Shown piece by piece: positions 17,408-27,748 of a stretch of 64,000 nt of DNA. The DNA is from Alteromonas pelagimontana (lineage in GTDB: Bacteria; Pseudomonadota; Gammaproteobacteria; Enterobacterales; Alteromonadaceae). The position numbers were made by a program, and so were the translations under genes. Under the pieces are notes generated by a model. The model was not told where the DNA came from. It made no database searches and saw only the letters and a program-made list of their open reading frames with translations. Each line of letters opens with the position of its first letter. Within the stretch, counting starts at the first letter, position 1. Location: contig NZ_CP052766.1 in assembly GCF_002499975.2 (NCBI RefSeq), forward strand, positions 2,790,001-2,854,000, in the 5' to 3' direction.

Positions 17408-18790
17408 ATGCAACCTCGTATTCTGGCTTCAATGTTTAAATTGTTAAGTCTGCTCGCTCTTGTCACTGGACTGACTGCTTGCGGCGGCTCAAGTGGCGAT
17501 AGCGACTCCACTTATACCTACGCCTATTTGCAGTTTTATAATGCTTCACCTAATGGCGCTACCGTTATTATGCGCGAAGTCGACGGAGACGCGCTGGGAT
17601 CAGCGCAATTTGGCGATTCTACGTCTTTAATTTCTACCGACACCGGTGAGTTGGAATTAGAGTTTATCCGCACTGATTCTGATGATCAGGAAGTATTAAT
17701 AGATACAATGACAGTAAACATGGAACAAGGCCAAAAAAAGCTTATCGTATTAAGCGGTGATTTTTCTGCGCCTGAGCTCCTTGAGTATCAGTTTGAGCGT
17801 GAAACCCTTGAAGATCACTTTCGTTTATTTGTAGCCGGTCTGCTGGTGGATGGCAGTGAGTATGATTTTTATCTCAGCGAAGAAGGTGACCCTTTCGAAG
17901 CGGCAAATTTCTTGGGCACCATTTCCTATCAAACACTATCTGAAATGACGTTCTGGGCCGGCGATAGCGACAGCGACGATTTCGACTCTGGAAAATATAC
18001 TATTTACCTCACAAAACCCGGTGAAACCGAGGTTGTGTTTGAATCGCAAACTATAGATTTCGCTTACGATACCGAATATGTGTTGACGTTGCGTGATGTG
18101 AGCGGCGCCATTCAGACAGGTCTTAGTGTCGATGCCATCTTAAACTCGTCCTATGTTACCAATATCACTGATGTGGACGCTGAATCGCAATATCGCATAT
18201 ATAACAGCACCGAGCTGGATCAGCCACTCACCGTTACCTTCGGCGGAAATGATGGGGAAGAAGATATTACTTACACCTTGTCCAGCGGCGAGATGAGTGA
18301 CTTTACTGAGATCCGCTATGGTGATTACCGTGTTTCTGTGAGTGCGGGAGACGGTAGCGTCACACCTTTGAGTAACAAGCTTATGACGCTAAATCAGGGC
18401 GAAAGCAAAGCCATTATGATTTACAACAACAATAATGCCTTAGGCGCCGCGTCCTTTATTGAAAGTGGTCTTCCTCAGGCCTACGATAAAACAGTAAACT
18501 TTATCAATTTAGTCAGTGATTTCGATAACATTGATTTCTATCTGGTGCGTAAAGATGAAACTATCGATACAGCTCTCTATTATGCACTCAACATGGAGTT
18601 TGGCGAAAACAGTGTGGTAGTATTGCCAGCGGATTATTACGAAGTCATCGCAGTATATGAAGATGATAACGAAGAGCAGGTTCTGCTTGACCGCACTGCG
18701 TTAACCGGTCTTACCGAGGACGAAAATTACATTATCACGGTTGAGCCTGCCGACAATGCCACAGGCTATGAGGTAAATGTCCTTTATTAG
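17408..18790 (+). CDS. lipoprotein with DUF4397-like repeats
   Basis: The protein of about 460 residues is a predicted lipoprotein: after 'LLSLLALVTG' comes the lipobox LTAC with Cys25, followed by Gly, which suits outer-membrane sorting. The acidic body has repeated beta-rich units beginning like 'YAYLQFYNASPNGA', 'QYRIYNSTELDQPLTV' and 'TVNFINLVSDFDNIDFYLV', the pattern of DUF4397 domains (cell-surface, function unknown). I chose ATG 17408 because AAGGA at 17392 serves it; ATG 17396 overlaps that site. It is read alone and ends in its own terminator. Whether it works with the upstream protease is not shown. Confidence 0.72.
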   Translation: MQPRILASMFKLLSLLALVTGLTACGGSSGDSDSTYTYAYLQFYNASPNGATVIMREVDGDALGSAQFGDSTSLISTDTGELELEFIRTDSDDQEVLIDTMTVNMEQGQKKLIVLSGDFSAPELLEYQFERETLEDHFRLFVAGLLVDGSEYDFYLSEEGDPFEAANFLGTISYQTLSEMTFWAGDSDSDDFDSGKYTIYLTKPGETEVVFESQTIDFAYDTEYVLTLRDVSGAIQTGLSVDAILNSSYVTNITDVDAESQYRIYNSTELDQPLTVTFGGNDGEEDITYTLSSGEMSDFTEIRYGDYRVSVSAGDGSVTPLSNKLMTLNQGESKAIMIYNNNNALGAASFIESGLPQAYDKTVNFINLVSDFDNIDFYLVRKDETIDTALYYALNMEFGENSVVVLPADYYEVIAVYEDDNEEQVLLDRTALTGLTEDENYIITVEPADNATGYEVNVLY

Positions 18791-18818
18791 TCATTGTAGT
18801 AGTCACTTTTAAAAAAAA

Positions 18819-18843
18819 ACGGCGGCACGCTCCGCCGTTTTTC
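18819..18843 (+). terminator. Rho-independent terminator after the lipoprotein gene
   Basis: ACGGCGG and CCGCCGT form a 7-bp stem around CACGCT; an A-run precedes it and a T-run follows. It separates the lipoprotein gene from the spc operon. Confidence 0.88.
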
Positions 18844-19088
18844 GTTACGCTTTCAGCGGAAATGGCATCGCGATCTGCTATGTGTCTTTCGCACCATTTT
18901 AATTACTATTACCGACTTTTTAAGCACTGTGATACTCTTATCAGAAGGTGTATCTCCCGCCCAAGTATCGCTTAAAAATAATTCACTTTTAACCTATCGC
19001 TTCCTAATCTTATCTGTTATTATTTCGCGCCCTTTTTAACGGGGTATGGTTAAAAAATAACGCATTTGTTGTTTTTTACAGCTGAAAC

Positions 19089-19102
19089 GACTCGAGAGAG
19101 TC
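19089..19102 (+). promoter_or_regulatory. small GNRA-loop hairpin in the spc operon leader
   Basis: GACTC and GAGTC close a GAGA tetraloop 11 bp ahead of the rplN Shine-Dalgarno (GCGGAG). The 250 bp between the preceding terminator and this point must contain the spc promoter, because no S10 operon lies upstream; I cannot place its hexamers with confidence. Confidence 0.4.
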
Positions 19103-19126
19103 TTACATTAATAGCGGAGCACTAAC

Positions 19127-19495
19127 ATGATCCAAATGCAAACTAACCTGGATGTAGCCGATAACAGCGGCGCTCGCAGGGTTCAGTGTATTAAGGTTCT
19201 TGGTGGCTCGCATCGCCGTTATGCAGGTATCGGTGACATCATCAAAGTTACCGTCAAGGAAGCAATTCCTCGCGGTAAGGTAAAAAAAGGTGACGTTCTG
19301 AACGCAGTGGTGGTGCGTACTAGAAAAGGCGTGCGTCGTGCAGATGGTTCTACCATCCGTTTTGACAGCAACGCGGCTGTGTTGTTAAACAACAACAAGC
19401 AACCAATTGGTACGCGTATCTTTGGCCCGGTCACACGTGAGCTTCGAAGTGATAACTTCATGAAGATCATCTCATTGGCCCCAGAGGTACTATAA
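19127..19495 (+). CDS. rplN: 50S ribosomal protein L14
   Basis: L14 sits on 23S rRNA at the subunit interface. The 122 residues follow E. coli L14 nearly residue by residue: '[28 protein letters not shown]', '[13 protein letters not shown]' and the end '[11 protein letters not shown]'. It is the first gene of the spc operon. A DUF4397 lipoprotein gene and its terminator lie upstream where rpsQ of the S10 operon would be expected. Confidence 0.98.
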   Translation: MIQMQTNLDVADNSGARRVQCIKVLGGSHRRYAGIGDIIKVTVKEAIPRGKVKKGDVLNAVVVRTRKGVRRADGSTIRFDSNAAVLLNNNKQPIGTRIFGPVTRELRSDNFMKIISLAPEVL

Positions 19496-19507
19496 GGAGT
19501 CACGATA

Positions 19508-19822
19508 ATGGCTAGAAAAATTCGTCGTGATGATGAAGTAGTCGTATTAGCGGGTAAAGACAAAGGCAAAACAGGCAAAGTGCTGAAAGTGCTGGTAGCT
19601 GATGACCGTTTAGTTGTAGAAGGTATTAACCTTATCAAGAAGCACACCAAGCCTAACCCACAGTTGGGTGAGCCAGGTGGGATTATTGAGAAAGAAGCTT
19701 CTATTCACGTTTCTAATGTTGCGATTGTTAACCCGGCAACGGGCAAAGCGGATCGCGTTGGTTTCCGTATTGAAGATGAGAAGAAAGTTCGTTTCTTCAA
19801 ATCTAACGGCGAACTTGTTTAA
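19508..19822 (+). CDS. rplX: 50S ribosomal protein L24
   Basis: L24 starts assembly of the 50S subunit. The 104 residues begin with the KOW motif ('[24 protein letters not shown]') and continue with '[38 protein letters not shown]' (in parts), the family core. It follows rplN by 12 bp with an AAGGAG site. Confidence 0.98.
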   Translation: MARKIRRDDEVVVLAGKDKGKTGKVLKVLVADDRLVVEGINLIKKHTKPNPQLGEPGGIIEKEASIHVSNVAIVNPATGKADRVGFRIEDEKKVRFFKSNGELV

Positions 19823-19838
19823 TTAATTGGAGAGTACG

Positions 19839-20378
19839 ATGGCGAAACTGCATGATTTCTATAAAGAAACAGTAGTAGCTGAACTTGCTAAGCAGTTCGG
19901 ATACAAAAGCGTCATGCAAGTCCCTCGGATTGAAAAAATCACTCTAAACATGGGTTTAGGTGAAGCAGTTGCTGACAAAAAGATCCTTGAGCATGCTCAA
20001 GCTGACATGGCGGCTATCGCTGGTCAGAAACCGATTGTCACAGTTGCAAGAAAATCAGTTGCGGGCTTTAAAATCCGTGACGGTTATCCGATTGGCTGTA
20101 AAGTAACCCTACGCGGTGAGCGTATGTGGGAATTCCTGGAACGCTTAATTTCAATTGCGATTCCACGTGTTCGTGACTTTCGCGGTTTAAACCCGAAGTC
20201 ATTTGATGGTCGTGGTAACTACAGCATGGGTGTTCGTGAGCAAATCATCTTCCCTGAAATCGATTTCGATAAAGTGGATAAAGTTCGTGGTATGGATATT
20301 ACTATCACTACCTCAGCGGGCTCTGATGATGAAGCGCGTGCTCTGTTGACCGCGTTCAACTTCCCATTCAGAAAATAA
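19839..20378 (+). CDS. rplE: 50S ribosomal protein L5
   Basis: L5 binds 5S rRNA in the central protuberance. The start is ATG 19839 ([10 protein letters not shown]), preceded by GGAGAG; the four upstream codons of the open frame are not used. 179 residues, the E. coli length, with '[14 protein letters not shown]' and 'GIREQ'-like '[16 protein letters not shown]'. In E. coli this start region is where S8 represses the spc operon. Confidence 0.98.
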   Translation: MAKLHDFYKETVVAELAKQFGYKSVMQVPRIEKITLNMGLGEAVADKKILEHAQADMAAIAGQKPIVTVARKSVAGFKIRDGYPIGCKVTLRGERMWEFLERLISIAIPRVRDFRGLNPKSFDGRGNYSMGVREQIIFPEIDFDKVDKVRGMDITITTSAGSDDEARALLTAFNFPFRK

Positions 20379-20388
20379 GGGTAGGGTT

Positions 20389-20694
20389 ATGGCAAAAGAA
20401 TCAATGAAGGCTCGTGAAGTCAAGCGTGCAAAGCTAGTTGCTAAATATGCTGAAAAACGTGCCGCACTTAAAGCAACTGTCAGCGATGTTAACGCTTCTG
20501 AAGAAGAGCGTTGGGATGCTGTTTTGAAGCTACAACAATTGCCACGTGACTCAAGTAAATCTCGTCAGCAAAACCGCTGCCGTATTACTGGCCGTCCACA
20601 TGGTTTCCTTCGCAAATTCGGTCTTAGCCGTATCAAGCTTCGTGAAGCTGCGATGCGCGGTGAAGTCCCTGGCCTTAAAAAAGCCAGCTGGTAA
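20389..20694 (+). CDS. rpsN: 30S ribosomal protein S14
   Basis: S14 binds the 3' major domain of 16S rRNA. At 101 residues it is the long, zinc-free form: the region '[42 protein letters not shown]' (in parts) lacks the four-Cys ribbon of the short form. It stands in its normal place between rplE and rpsH. Confidence 0.98.
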   Translation: MAKESMKAREVKRAKLVAKYAEKRAALKATVSDVNASEEERWDAVLKLQQLPRDSSKSRQQNRCRITGRPHGFLRKFGLSRIKLREAAMRGEVPGLKKASW

Positions 20695-20706
20695 GGAGTA
20701 GCGTAA

Positions 20707-21099
20707 ATGAGCATGCAAGATCCTATCGCGGATATGTTTACCCGCATCCGTAACGGCCAAATGGCGCAGAAAGTAACTGTAACCATGCCTTCTTCAAAAC
20801 TGCGTGTAGCTATCGCAGAAGTGTTGAAAGCAGAAGGTTATATTTCTGAATTCGCTGTTTCTGGTGACGTTAAGCCTGCCCTTGAAGTTACTCTTAAGTA
20901 CTTCGAAGGTAAGCACGTAATTGACACAATTGAACGGGTTAGCCGCCCTGGTCTGCGCATCTATAAGAAAAAAGATGAGCTTCCAAAGGTTATGGGTGGT
21001 CTGGGCATCGCTATCGTGTCGACTTCTAAAGGTGTTATGACTGACCGTGCAGCGCGTAGAGCGGGCATGGGTGGTGAAATCATCGGTTATGTAGCGTAA
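20707..21099 (+). CDS. rpsH: 30S ribosomal protein S8
   Basis: S8 binds the central domain of 16S rRNA and, in E. coli, represses translation of its own operon. The 130 residues begin '[20 protein letters not shown]' and end with the conserved '[31 protein letters not shown]' (in parts). RBS AAGGAG. Confidence 0.98.
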   Translation: MSMQDPIADMFTRIRNGQMAQKVTVTMPSSKLRVAIAEVLKAEGYISEFAVSGDVKPALEVTLKYFEGKHVIDTIERVSRPGLRIYKKKDELPKVMGGLGIAIVSTSKGVMTDRAARRAGMGGEIIGYVA

Positions 21100-21112
21100 C
21101 GGAGGAGTTGAA

Positions 21113-21646
21113 ATGTCACGAGTAGCAAAGGCCCCAGTTAACATCGCATCAGGCGTAGAAATTTCTATTTCTGGTCAAGAAGTTAGCGTAAAAGGCAAAA
21201 ATGGCACACTGACACGTGTATTTAATGACGCTGTTGAAGTTGTCCAGGAAGAGAATCAACTGAAAGCCCTTCCTCGTGAAGGTTTTGCAGACGGTTGGGC
21301 TCAGGCTGGTACTGCACGCGCGCTGTTAAATGCAATGATCGTTGGTGTAACCGATGGTTTCCAGAAAAAGCTTCAGTTGAATGGTGTTGGTTACCGTGCG
21401 CAAGCACAAGGTAGCAAGCTTAACCTGACTTTAGGTTTTTCACATCCCGTCGTATACGAAATGCCTGAAGGCATTACGGTAGAAACTCCAACTCAAACTG
21501 AAATTCTCGTCAAAGGCGCGGATAAGCAGGTAGTTGGACAGGTCGCAGCTAACATCCGTGGTTACCGTCCACCAGAGCCTTACAAAGGTAAAGGTGTACG
21601 TTATTCAGATGAAGTTGTACGTCGTAAAGAAGCTAAGAAAAAGTAG
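21113..21646 (+). CDS. rplF: 50S ribosomal protein L6
   Basis: L6 lies near the factor-binding site of the 50S subunit. 177 residues with two homologous domains and the C-terminal '[32 protein letters not shown]' (in parts), the L6 signature. RBS GGAGGAG. Confidence 0.98.
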   Translation: MSRVAKAPVNIASGVEISISGQEVSVKGKNGTLTRVFNDAVEVVQEENQLKALPREGFADGWAQAGTARALLNAMIVGVTDGFQKKLQLNGVGYRAQAQGSKLNLTLGFSHPVVYEMPEGITVETPTQTEILVKGADKQVVGQVAANIRGYRPPEPYKGKGVRYSDEVVRRKEAKKK

Positions 21647-21658
21647 GTGGGTGATACG

Positions 21659-22012
21659 ATGGATAAGAAAACAGCTCGCTTGCGTCGCGCTACCCGCGCA
21701 CGCGCAAAAATTCGTGAACTGGCCGCGCATCGCTTGGTGATAAACCGTACACCTCGCCATATTTACGCTCAGTTAATCGCGCCTAGCGGTTCTGAAGTAT
21801 TGGCGGCAGCTTCTACCGTTGAAAAAGATCTGTCTAAAGATCTGAAGTCGACTGGTAATGTTGAAGCGGCGGCAGCAGTTGGTAAAGCTATCGCGGAACG
21901 TGCAATCGAAAAAGGCATCAAGAATGTCGCTTTTGATCGCAGCGGTTTTAAATACCACGGCCGCGTTAAAGCATTAGCTGATGCAGCTCGTGAAGCTGGT
22001 CTTCAGTTCTAG
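21659..22012 (+). CDS. rplR: 50S ribosomal protein L18
   Basis: L18 carries 5S rRNA to the 50S subunit. The start is ATG 21659 ([17 protein letters not shown]), giving 117 residues as in E. coli; a GTG 12 bp upstream is in frame but unlikely. Conserved '[26 protein letters not shown]' (in parts) and '[18 protein letters not shown]' are present. Confidence 0.98.
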   Translation: MDKKTARLRRATRARAKIRELAAHRLVINRTPRHIYAQLIAPSGSEVLAAASTVEKDLSKDLKSTGNVEAAAAVGKAIAERAIEKGIKNVAFDRSGFKYHGRVKALADAAREAGLQF

Positions 22013-22021
22013 GAGTTAATA

Positions 22022-22522
22022 ATGGCTAAACAAGAAACTCAAAACGGTGAACTGTTAGAGAAATTGATTGCCGTTAACCGCGTATCTAAAGTGGTTAAAG
22101 GTGGTCGTATCTTCAGTTTCACTGCATTGACAGTAGTGGGTGATGGTAACGGTCGTGTTGGTTTTGGTTACGGTAAAGCACGTGAAGTGCCAGCTGCTAT
22201 TCAAAAAGCAATGGAAAAAGCGCGTCGCAACATGGTTAGCGTCGACTTAAATGGCCATACGTTACAGCACCCAATTAAGGGTCGTCATTCCGGTTCAAAA
22301 GTTTACATGCAACAAGCATCTGAAGGTACCGGTATTATTGCCGGCGGTGCGATGCGTGCAGTACTTGAAGTAGCTGGTGTGCAGAACGTACTTTCAAAAT
22401 GTTACGGCTCTACAAACCCAATCAACGTTGTTCGTGCAACAATTAACGCGCTGACTGAGATGAACTCTCCAGCGGGTGTTGCAGCGAAGCGTGGATTGTC
22501 TGTAGAAGAGATTTTGGGGTAA
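22022..22522 (+). CDS. rpsE: 30S ribosomal protein S5
   Basis: S5 helps translational fidelity at the decoding region. 166 residues with the dsRNA-binding fold: '[43 protein letters not shown]' (in parts), then '[18 protein letters not shown]'. The residues linked to spectinomycin resistance in E. coli (VVKGGR loop) look wild type. Confidence 0.98.
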   Translation: MAKQETQNGELLEKLIAVNRVSKVVKGGRIFSFTALTVVGDGNGRVGFGYGKAREVPAAIQKAMEKARRNMVSVDLNGHTLQHPIKGRHSGSKVYMQQASEGTGIIAGGAMRAVLEVAGVQNVLSKCYGSTNPINVVRATINALTEMNSPAGVAAKRGLSVEEILG

Positions 22523-22528
22523 TCAGAC

Positions 22529-22708
22529 ATGGCAACGATTAAAGTAAAGCAAACGAAAAGTGCGATTGGCAGATTGCCAAAGCACAAAGCAACGCTTAAA
22601 GGCTTAGGTCTTCGTAAAATCAACCATGTCCGTGAGTTGGAAGACACCCCATCTGTACGTGGCATGATCAACCGTGTTCACTACATGGTTGAAGTAGTGG
22701 AGGAGTAA
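22529..22708 (+). CDS. rpmD: 50S ribosomal protein L30
   Basis: This short gene of 59 residues fills the gap between rpsE and rplO. It reads '[20 protein letters not shown]' and continues '[23 protein letters not shown]' (in parts), a clear L30, ending '[10 protein letters not shown]'. Confidence 0.97.
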   Translation: MATIKVKQTKSAIGRLPKHKATLKGLGLRKINHVRELEDTPSVRGMINRVHYMVEVVEE

Positions 22709-22711
22709 GAT

Positions 22712-23146
22712 ATGCGATTAAATACGATTGCTCCTGCACCCGGAGCTAAAAATAGTGCTAAGCGCGTTGGCCGTGGTATCGGTTCAGGTCTTGGTAAAAC
22801 AGGCGGCCGTGGTCACAAAGGTCAAACTTCACGTTCTGGCGGTACTGTTAAGCCAGGATTTGAAGGTGGTCAGATGCCAATTCAGCGTCGTCTGCCTAAG
22901 TTCGGTTTCACATCACGCAAGAGCTTTGTTACTGACGAAGTTACCTTGGCTGAAATCGCAAAGGTAGCCGGTGATACAGCATCACTTGAAACCCTGAAAG
23001 CAGCTGGTCTTATCAAAAAAGATATCCAGTTCGTTAAAGTGGTTAAGAGCGGTGAAGTTTCACGCGCTGTAACTGTTAGCGGGTTAAAGGTGACAAAAGG
23101 CGCGCGCGAAGCGATTGAAGCTGCCGGCGGTAAAGTAGAGGAATAA
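22712..23146 (+). CDS. rplO: 50S ribosomal protein L15
   Basis: L15 is a late-assembly 50S protein. 144 residues: '[37 protein letters not shown]' (in parts), a Gly/Arg-rich extension reaching into rRNA, then '[17 protein letters not shown]'. It starts 3 bp after rpmD. Confidence 0.98.
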   Translation: MRLNTIAPAPGAKNSAKRVGRGIGSGLGKTGGRGHKGQTSRSGGTVKPGFEGGQMPIQRRLPKFGFTSRKSFVTDEVTLAEIAKVAGDTASLETLKAAGLIKKDIQFVKVVKSGEVSRAVTVSGLKVTKGAREAIEAAGGKVEE

Positions 23147-23151
23147 GCTAG

Positions 23152-24471
23152 ATGGCTAAACCAGGATTGGATTCAGGCGCTAAAAGTGGCTTGAGTGAGC
23201 TCAAGGCAAGATTGTTGTTCGTATTTGGTGCTATTGTAGTATTCAGACTAGGCTCCTATGTGCCTCTTCCTGGCATTGACGCTGCGGTACTTGCAGACTT
23301 ATTTGAGCAACAAAAAGGTACTATCGTAGAAATGTTCAACATGTTCTCCGGTGGTGCGCTTGAGCGTGCGTCCGTTCTGGCTTTGGGCATTATGCCATAC
23401 ATTACTGCATCCATTATTATGCAGTTGCTCACGGTGGTTCATCCGCCGATGATGGAGCTTAAAAAAGAAGGGGAAGCAGGTCGTCGTAAGATCAGTCAGT
23501 ACACGCGCTATTTGACGTTGGTGCTGGCAACTTTCCAATCTATTGGTATCGCGACGAATCTGCCAAACCTGATTAATGGATTGGTGATAAGTCCTGGCTT
23601 CGGATTCTACTTTACAGCGGTGGTAAGCTTAGTCACAGGAACCATGTTCCTGATGTGGTTGGGTGAGCAAATTACCGAAAGAGGTATCGGTAACGGTATT
23701 TCTATATTGATATTTGCTGGTATTGTTGCCGGTCTGCCAACAGCGATAGGTCAGACTGCGGAACAAGCGAGACAGGGTGATATTAATCTGTTGTTCCTGT
23801 TATTAATTGGTGTGATCGTAATTGGTCTTATTTACCTGGTAGTGTTCGTTGAACGCGCACAACGCCGAATTGTGGTAAACTACGCGAAGCGTCAGCAAGG
23901 CCGTAAGGTTTTTGCAGCGCAGAGCACGCATTTACCGCTTAAAGTAAATATGGCTGGTGTTATACCGCCAATCTTTGCTTCCAGCATTATTCTGTTCCCC
24001 GGAACCATCGCAGGATGGTTTGGTCAGAATGAATCCACAGCGTGGTTACAGGATGTCGCTTTAATGCTTTCTCCTGGACAACCGCTGTACGTGATGTTAT
24101 ATGCAGCAGCGATTATCTTCTTCTGCTTCTTCTATACTGCGCTGGTTTTCAATCCGCGTGATACAGCTGATAATTTGAAGAAATCTGGTGCGTTCATTCC
24201 GGGTATTCGCCCAGGTGAGCAAACGTCACGTTATATCGATAAGGTAATGACTCGTCTGACTCTGGCTGGCGCACTTTACATAACCTTTATTTGTTTAGTG
24301 CCTGAATTTATGCTGATTGCCTGGAATGTGCCGTTCTACTTCGGTGGTACGTCGCTTCTGATTATCGTGGTAGTCATCATGGACTTTATGGCACAGGTGC
24401 AGACACATCTGATGTCAACTCAGTATGAGTCTGTTCTGAAGAAAGCTAATCTAAAAGGCTACGGTCGCTAA
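23152..24471 (+). CDS. secY: protein translocase channel subunit SecY
   Basis: SecY is the pore of the SecYEG inner-membrane translocon. 439 residues with ten membrane segments; conserved '[13 protein letters not shown]' near the N-terminus, '[15 protein letters not shown]', '[19 protein letters not shown]' and the cytosolic loop '[19 protein letters not shown]'. It sits inside the spc operon between rplO and rpmJ, the normal place. secE is not in the window. Confidence 0.98.
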   Translation: MAKPGLDSGAKSGLSELKARLLFVFGAIVVFRLGSYVPLPGIDAAVLADLFEQQKGTIVEMFNMFSGGALERASVLALGIMPYITASIIMQLLTVVHPPMMELKKEGEAGRRKISQYTRYLTLVLATFQSIGIATNLPNLINGLVISPGFGFYFTAVVSLVTGTMFLMWLGEQITERGIGNGISILIFAGIVAGLPTAIGQTAEQARQGDINLLFLLLIGVIVIGLIYLVVFVERAQRRIVVNYAKRQQGRKVFAAQSTHLPLKVNMAGVIPPIFASSIILFPGTIAGWFGQNESTAWLQDVALMLSPGQPLYVMLYAAAIIFFCFFYTALVFNPRDTADNLKKSGAFIPGIRPGEQTSRYIDKVMTRLTLAGALYITFICLVPEFMLIAWNVPFYFGGTSLLIIVVVIMDFMAQVQTHLMSTQYESVLKKANLKGYGR

Positions 24472-24496
24472 GATTAGTGCACTACGGAGTGATGTA

Positions 24497-24610
24497 ATGA
24501 AAGTTCGTGCATCAGTTAAAAAGATTTGCCGTAACTGCAAAATCATCAAGCGCAACGGTGTTGTGCGAGTGATTTGTGTTGAGCCGAAGCATAAGCAAAG
24601 GCAAGGTTAA
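24497..24610 (+). CDS. rpmJ: 50S ribosomal protein L36
   Basis: The gene codes for 37 residues, '[20 protein letters not shown]' then '[17 protein letters not shown]'. The zinc ribbon is complete (Cys11, Cys14, Cys27, His32), the zinc-containing form. It is the last gene of the spc operon. RBS GGAG. Confidence 0.97.
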   Translation: MKVRASVKKICRNCKIIKRNGVVRVICVEPKHKQRQG

Positions 24611-24642
24611 TCATAGCGGCGATTAATGCAGAGTAATATGTA

Positions 24643-24668
24643 AGCAGAACCTGACATCAGGTTCTGCT
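24643..24668 (+). terminator. 11-bp perfect hairpin between the spc and alpha operons
   Basis: AGCAGAACCTG and CAGGTTCTGCT pair perfectly around ACAT, 33 bp after rpmJ. Only a short, interrupted T-run follows, so termination may be partial; it could also act as an RNA-end stabiliser or processing site between the two operons. Confidence 0.55.
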
Positions 24669-24707
24669 CTATATGTTGCAGTATTATGAAGCTAAATTTG
24701 CAATTTA

Positions 24708-24780
24708 GTCGGCGGATAAGTATCCTATCGGGCTTTTTAGGTCGTCGACAATAAATTAGAGGAGTGCTGTTAATGGCCCG
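24708..24780 (+). promoter_or_regulatory. alpha operon leader (ribosomal protein S4 binding pseudoknot)
   Basis: The RNA upstream of rpsM has the layout of the E. coli alpha-operon S4 target. GTCGGCG (24708-24714) can pair with CGTCGAC (24743-24749). CCTA and TAGG (24724-24741) enclose a loop with CGGGC (24729-24733). That loop can pair with GCCCG (24776-24780) just after the ATG at 24773, covering the start codon and the GAGGAG site in a pseudoknot. The bases in the first helix differ from E. coli but pairing is kept. The known role of this element is translational repression of rpsM-rpsK-rpsD-rplQ by S4. Confidence 0.82.
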
Positions 24781-25129
24781 TATCGCTGGCATTAACATTC
24801 CTGAACACAAGCACGCCGTGATTGCGCTTCAAGCAATCTATGGTGTTGGTCCTTCACGTGCGAAAAGCATCTGTGCAGGCGCTGGTGTTGCAGAATCTAC
24901 AAAAATTAAAGAGCTAGACGAAGCGACTGTAGAGAAACTTCGTGAAGAAGTGGCTAAGGTTACCGTTGAAGGTGACTTACGCCGTGAAGTATCAATGAGC
25001 ATCAAACGTTTGATGGACCTGGGTTGCTTCCGTGGTATTCGCCACCGTCGTAGCTTGCCTCTACGTGGTCAGCGCACTAAAACTAATGCGCGTACCCGTA
25101 AAGGTCCTCGTAAGCCAATTAAAAAGTAA
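24773..25129 (+). CDS. rpsM: 30S ribosomal protein S13
   Basis: S13 sits in the head of the 30S subunit and contacts the 50S. ATG 24773 ([20 protein letters not shown]) gives 118 residues; the upstream in-frame TTG is not needed. '[15 protein letters not shown]' and '[31 protein letters not shown]' (in parts) are conserved. First gene of the alpha operon, under the S4-binding leader. Confidence 0.97.
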   Translation: MARIAGINIPEHKHAVIALQAIYGVGPSRAKSICAGAGVAESTKIKELDEATVEKLREEVAKVTVEGDLRREVSMSIKRLMDLGCFRGIRHRRSLPLRGQRTKTNARTRKGPRKPIKK

Positions 25130-25145
25130 GCGGGGAGTATAAGTT

Positions 25146-25538
25146 ATGGCTAAAGCACCTACTCGTAGTACGCGTAAACGCGCAAAACGTCAGGTCGCAG
25201 ACGGAATGGCTCATATCCATGCGTCTTTCAACAACACAATTGTGACTATCACTGACCGTCAAGGCAATGCACTTGCTTGGGCAACTTCAGGTGGTTCTGG
25301 TTTCCGTGGTTCACGTAAATCTACCCCTTTTGCTGCACAGGTTGCTGCTGAGCGTGCTGGCGTAGCCGCACAAGATTACGGTCTGAAAAACCTAGAAGTT
25401 TTCGTTAAAGGTCCAGGTCCAGGTCGTGAATCTGCGATTCGTGCACTTAACGCTACTGGGTATAAGATCACAAACATTACCGATGTGACTCCTATTCCTC
25501 ACAACGGTTGTCGTCCACCGAAAAAACGTCGCGTTTAA
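25146..25538 (+). CDS. rpsK: 30S ribosomal protein S11
   Basis: S11 forms part of the platform and the mRNA exit site. 130 residues with '[46 protein letters not shown]' (in parts) and the end '[18 protein letters not shown]'. RBS GGGGAG. Confidence 0.98.
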   Translation: MAKAPTRSTRKRAKRQVADGMAHIHASFNNTIVTITDRQGNALAWATSGGSGFRGSRKSTPFAAQVAAERAGVAAQDYGLKNLEVFVKGPGPGRESAIRALNATGYKITNITDVTPIPHNGCRPPKKRRV

Positions 25539-25562
25539 TCGACGGACAGTTGGAGAAAGAAC

Positions 25563-26183
25563 ATGGCAAGATATTTGGGTCCAAAACTCAAACTTAGCCG
25601 TCGCGAAGGGACTGACCTGTTCCTGAAAAGCGGCGTTCGCGCAATCGATTCTAAATGTAAAATCGATACGGCGCCTGGTCAACATGGGGCCCGTCGTGGT
25701 CGTTTGTCTGATTACGGTGTTCAGCTGCGTGAAAAACAAAAAGTACGTCGTATGTATGGCGTATTGGAAAAGCAATTCCGCAACTACTATAAAGAAGCTG
25801 CACGTCTGAAGGGCAATACCGGTGAAAACCTGTTGCAGCTTCTCGAACAGCGTCTGGATAACGTAGTTTACCGGATGGGATTTGCCAGTACTCGTGCTGA
25901 AGCACGCCAGCTGGTTAGCCACAAGGCGATTGTTGTAAACGGTCGTGTTGTGAACATTCCATCTTTTAACGTTTCTGCCGAAGACGTGGTTTCTGTTCGT
26001 GAAAAAGCTAAAAAGCAATCACGCATCGTGGCTGCTTTAGAATTGGCTGACCAACGTGAAAAGCCAACGTGGATTGAAGTAGACAGCACAAAAATGGAAG
26101 GCACGTTCAAACGTGTTCCAGAAAGAACTGATTTGTCTGCTGAAATTAACGAACAGTTGATCGTCGAACTTTACTCTAAGTAA
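25563..26183 (+). CDS. rpsD: 30S ribosomal protein S4
   Basis: S4 starts 30S assembly and in E. coli represses the alpha operon. 206 residues: '[20 protein letters not shown]', '[18 protein letters not shown]' and the S4 RNA-binding domain '[31 protein letters not shown]' (in parts). Residue 31 onwards lacks the Zn cluster seen in some other bacteria. The target for its regulatory binding lies before rpsM. Confidence 0.98.
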   Translation: MARYLGPKLKLSRREGTDLFLKSGVRAIDSKCKIDTAPGQHGARRGRLSDYGVQLREKQKVRRMYGVLEKQFRNYYKEAARLKGNTGENLLQLLEQRLDNVVYRMGFASTRAEARQLVSHKAIVVNGRVVNIPSFNVSAEDVVSVREKAKKQSRIVAALELADQREKPTWIEVDSTKMEGTFKRVPERTDLSAEINEQLIVELYSK

Positions 26184-26205
26184 AGCTAACTAAAGAGGAA
26201 GCATT

Positions 26206-27192
26206 GTGGGTTCTGTGACTGAATTCCTAAAACCGAGATTAGTTGAGATCGAAAACGTTTCTCCTACTCGTGCCAAAGTAACTTTGGAACCCCTGGAGCG
26301 CGGCTTTGGCCACACTCTGGGTAACGCCCTGCGCCGTATTTTACTGTCATCCATGCCTGGATGTGCGGTAACTGAGGTTGAAATTGACGGCGTGTTACAC
26401 GAGTACAGCACCAAAGAAGGTGTGCAGGAAGATGTAATCGAGATCCTGCTCAATCTAAAAGGTTTAGCGGTTCGCCTTGAAGGTAAAGATGAGGCAACCC
26501 TGACTCTAGTGAAATCTGGCGCTGGCCCTGTTGTTGCTGGTGATATTCAGCATGACGGTGACGTAGAAATCGTTAACCCGGATCATGTTATTTGTACTTT
26601 GACTGGCGACGCTGAAATCAGCATGCGCGTTAAGGTAGAAATGGGCCGTGGTTATGTTCCTGCTGCTACACGTCGCTCCTCAGAAGAAGATGATCGCCCA
26701 ATTGGTCGTTTGTTAGTTGATGCTTCATATAGTCCAGTTGAACGTATTGCTTATAGCGTCGAATCTGCTCGTGTTGAACAACGCACAGACTTAGACAAAC
26801 TGATCATCGATATGGAAACCAATGGCACTTTAGATCCTGAAGAAGCGATCCGCCGTGCAGCCACAATTTTGGCTGAACAGCTTGAAGCCTTTGTTGACCT
26901 GCGCGACGTTTCTGAACCTGTTCAGAAAGAAGAGAAGCCGGAATTTGATCCCATTCTGTTACGTCCAGTTGATGATTTAGAGTTAACAGTACGTTCTGCA
27001 AACTGTTTGAAAGCCGAAGCTATCCAGTACATTGGTGACCTGGTTCAGCGTACAGAGGTTGAGCTTCTTAAAACGCCTAACCTAGGTAAGAAATCGCTAA
27101 CTGAAATCAAAGACGTGTTAGCCTCTCGCGGTCTTTCTCTGGGCATGCGCCTAGAAAACTGGCCTCCAGAGAGCATCGCTGAAAAAGATTAA
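26206..27192 (+). CDS. rpoA: RNA polymerase alpha subunit
   Basis: The alpha dimer is the assembly platform of RNA polymerase, and its C-terminal domain binds UP elements and activators. 328 residues from GTG 26206 (RBS AGAGGA), with the N-terminal domain ('[50 protein letters not shown]', in parts), a linker near 235-250 and the C-terminal domain with '[41 protein letters not shown]' (in parts). The DNA-contacting Arg of 'VRSANCLK' is present. Confidence 0.98.
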   Translation: MGSVTEFLKPRLVEIENVSPTRAKVTLEPLERGFGHTLGNALRRILLSSMPGCAVTEVEIDGVLHEYSTKEGVQEDVIEILLNLKGLAVRLEGKDEATLTLVKSGAGPVVAGDIQHDGDVEIVNPDHVICTLTGDAEISMRVKVEMGRGYVPAATRRSSEEDDRPIGRLLVDASYSPVERIAYSVESARVEQRTDLDKLIIDMETNGTLDPEEAIRRAATILAEQLEAFVDLRDVSEPVQKEEKPEFDPILLRPVDDLELTVRSANCLKAEAIQYIGDLVQRTEVELLKTPNLGKKSLTEIKDVLASRGLSLGMRLENWPPESIAEKD

Positions 27193-27233
27193 TCAGGTTT
27201 ATATCAAACTGATTTGTAGAGAAGGATAAAACT

Positions 27234-27632
27234 ATGCGCCATCGTAAGAGTGGTCGTCAGTTGAATCGCAACAGCAGCCATCGTCAAGCTATGTTTCGTA
27301 ACATGGCTGGCTCATTGGTCAAGCACGAAGTGATCAAAACGACGTTACCAAAAGCGAAAGAATTACGTCGCGTGATCGAGCCTCTTATCACTATGGCTAA
27401 GCAAGACAGCGTATCAAACCGCCGTTTAGCTTTCGCCCGCACAGGTGATAAAGAAGTTGTAGGTAAACTGTTTAATGAATTAGGGCCTCGTTACGAAGCC
27501 CGCCCAGGTGGTTACACTCGCATTATGAAGTGCGGCTTCCGCGCCGGCGACAACGCCCCTATGGCATTCGTTGAATTGGTAGACCGTCCAGAAGTTGAAG
27601 TTTCTGAAGAAGCTGAAGCAACTGAAGAGTAA
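27234..27632 (+). CDS. rplQ: 50S ribosomal protein L17
   Basis: L17 is near the exit tunnel. 132 residues; '[24 protein letters not shown]' (in parts) is the family signature and the tail is acidic ('[12 protein letters not shown]'). It is the last gene of the alpha operon and is followed by a strong terminator. The accessory polysaccharide island begins right after it. Confidence 0.98.
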   Translation: MRHRKSGRQLNRNSSHRQAMFRNMAGSLVKHEVIKTTLPKAKELRRVIEPLITMAKQDSVSNRRLAFARTGDKEVVGKLFNELGPRYEARPGGYTRIMKCGFRAGDNAPMAFVELVDRPEVEVSEEAEATEE

Positions 27633-27650
27633 GCTTGTTTAGCTTGAAGG

Positions 27651-27676
27651 AAAACCCCGCTAAGGCGGGGTTTTTT
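27651..27676 (+). terminator. Rho-independent terminator of the alpha operon
   Basis: AAAACCCCGC and GCGGGGTTTT pair around TAAG, ending in six T. It lies 18 bp after rplQ. Confidence 0.93.
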
Positions 27677-27748
27677 GTGTTAAGTTAAACTAGACAATAA
27701 TCGTTGCTCTAAGTAGAAAATTATTTGCAAGTAACCCGAGTAGATTTT

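Noticed and set aside
25392..26018. A 208-codon minus-strand frame across rpsK and rpsD
   Set aside because: It is an artefact of codon bias in the highly expressed ribosomal genes on the other strand.
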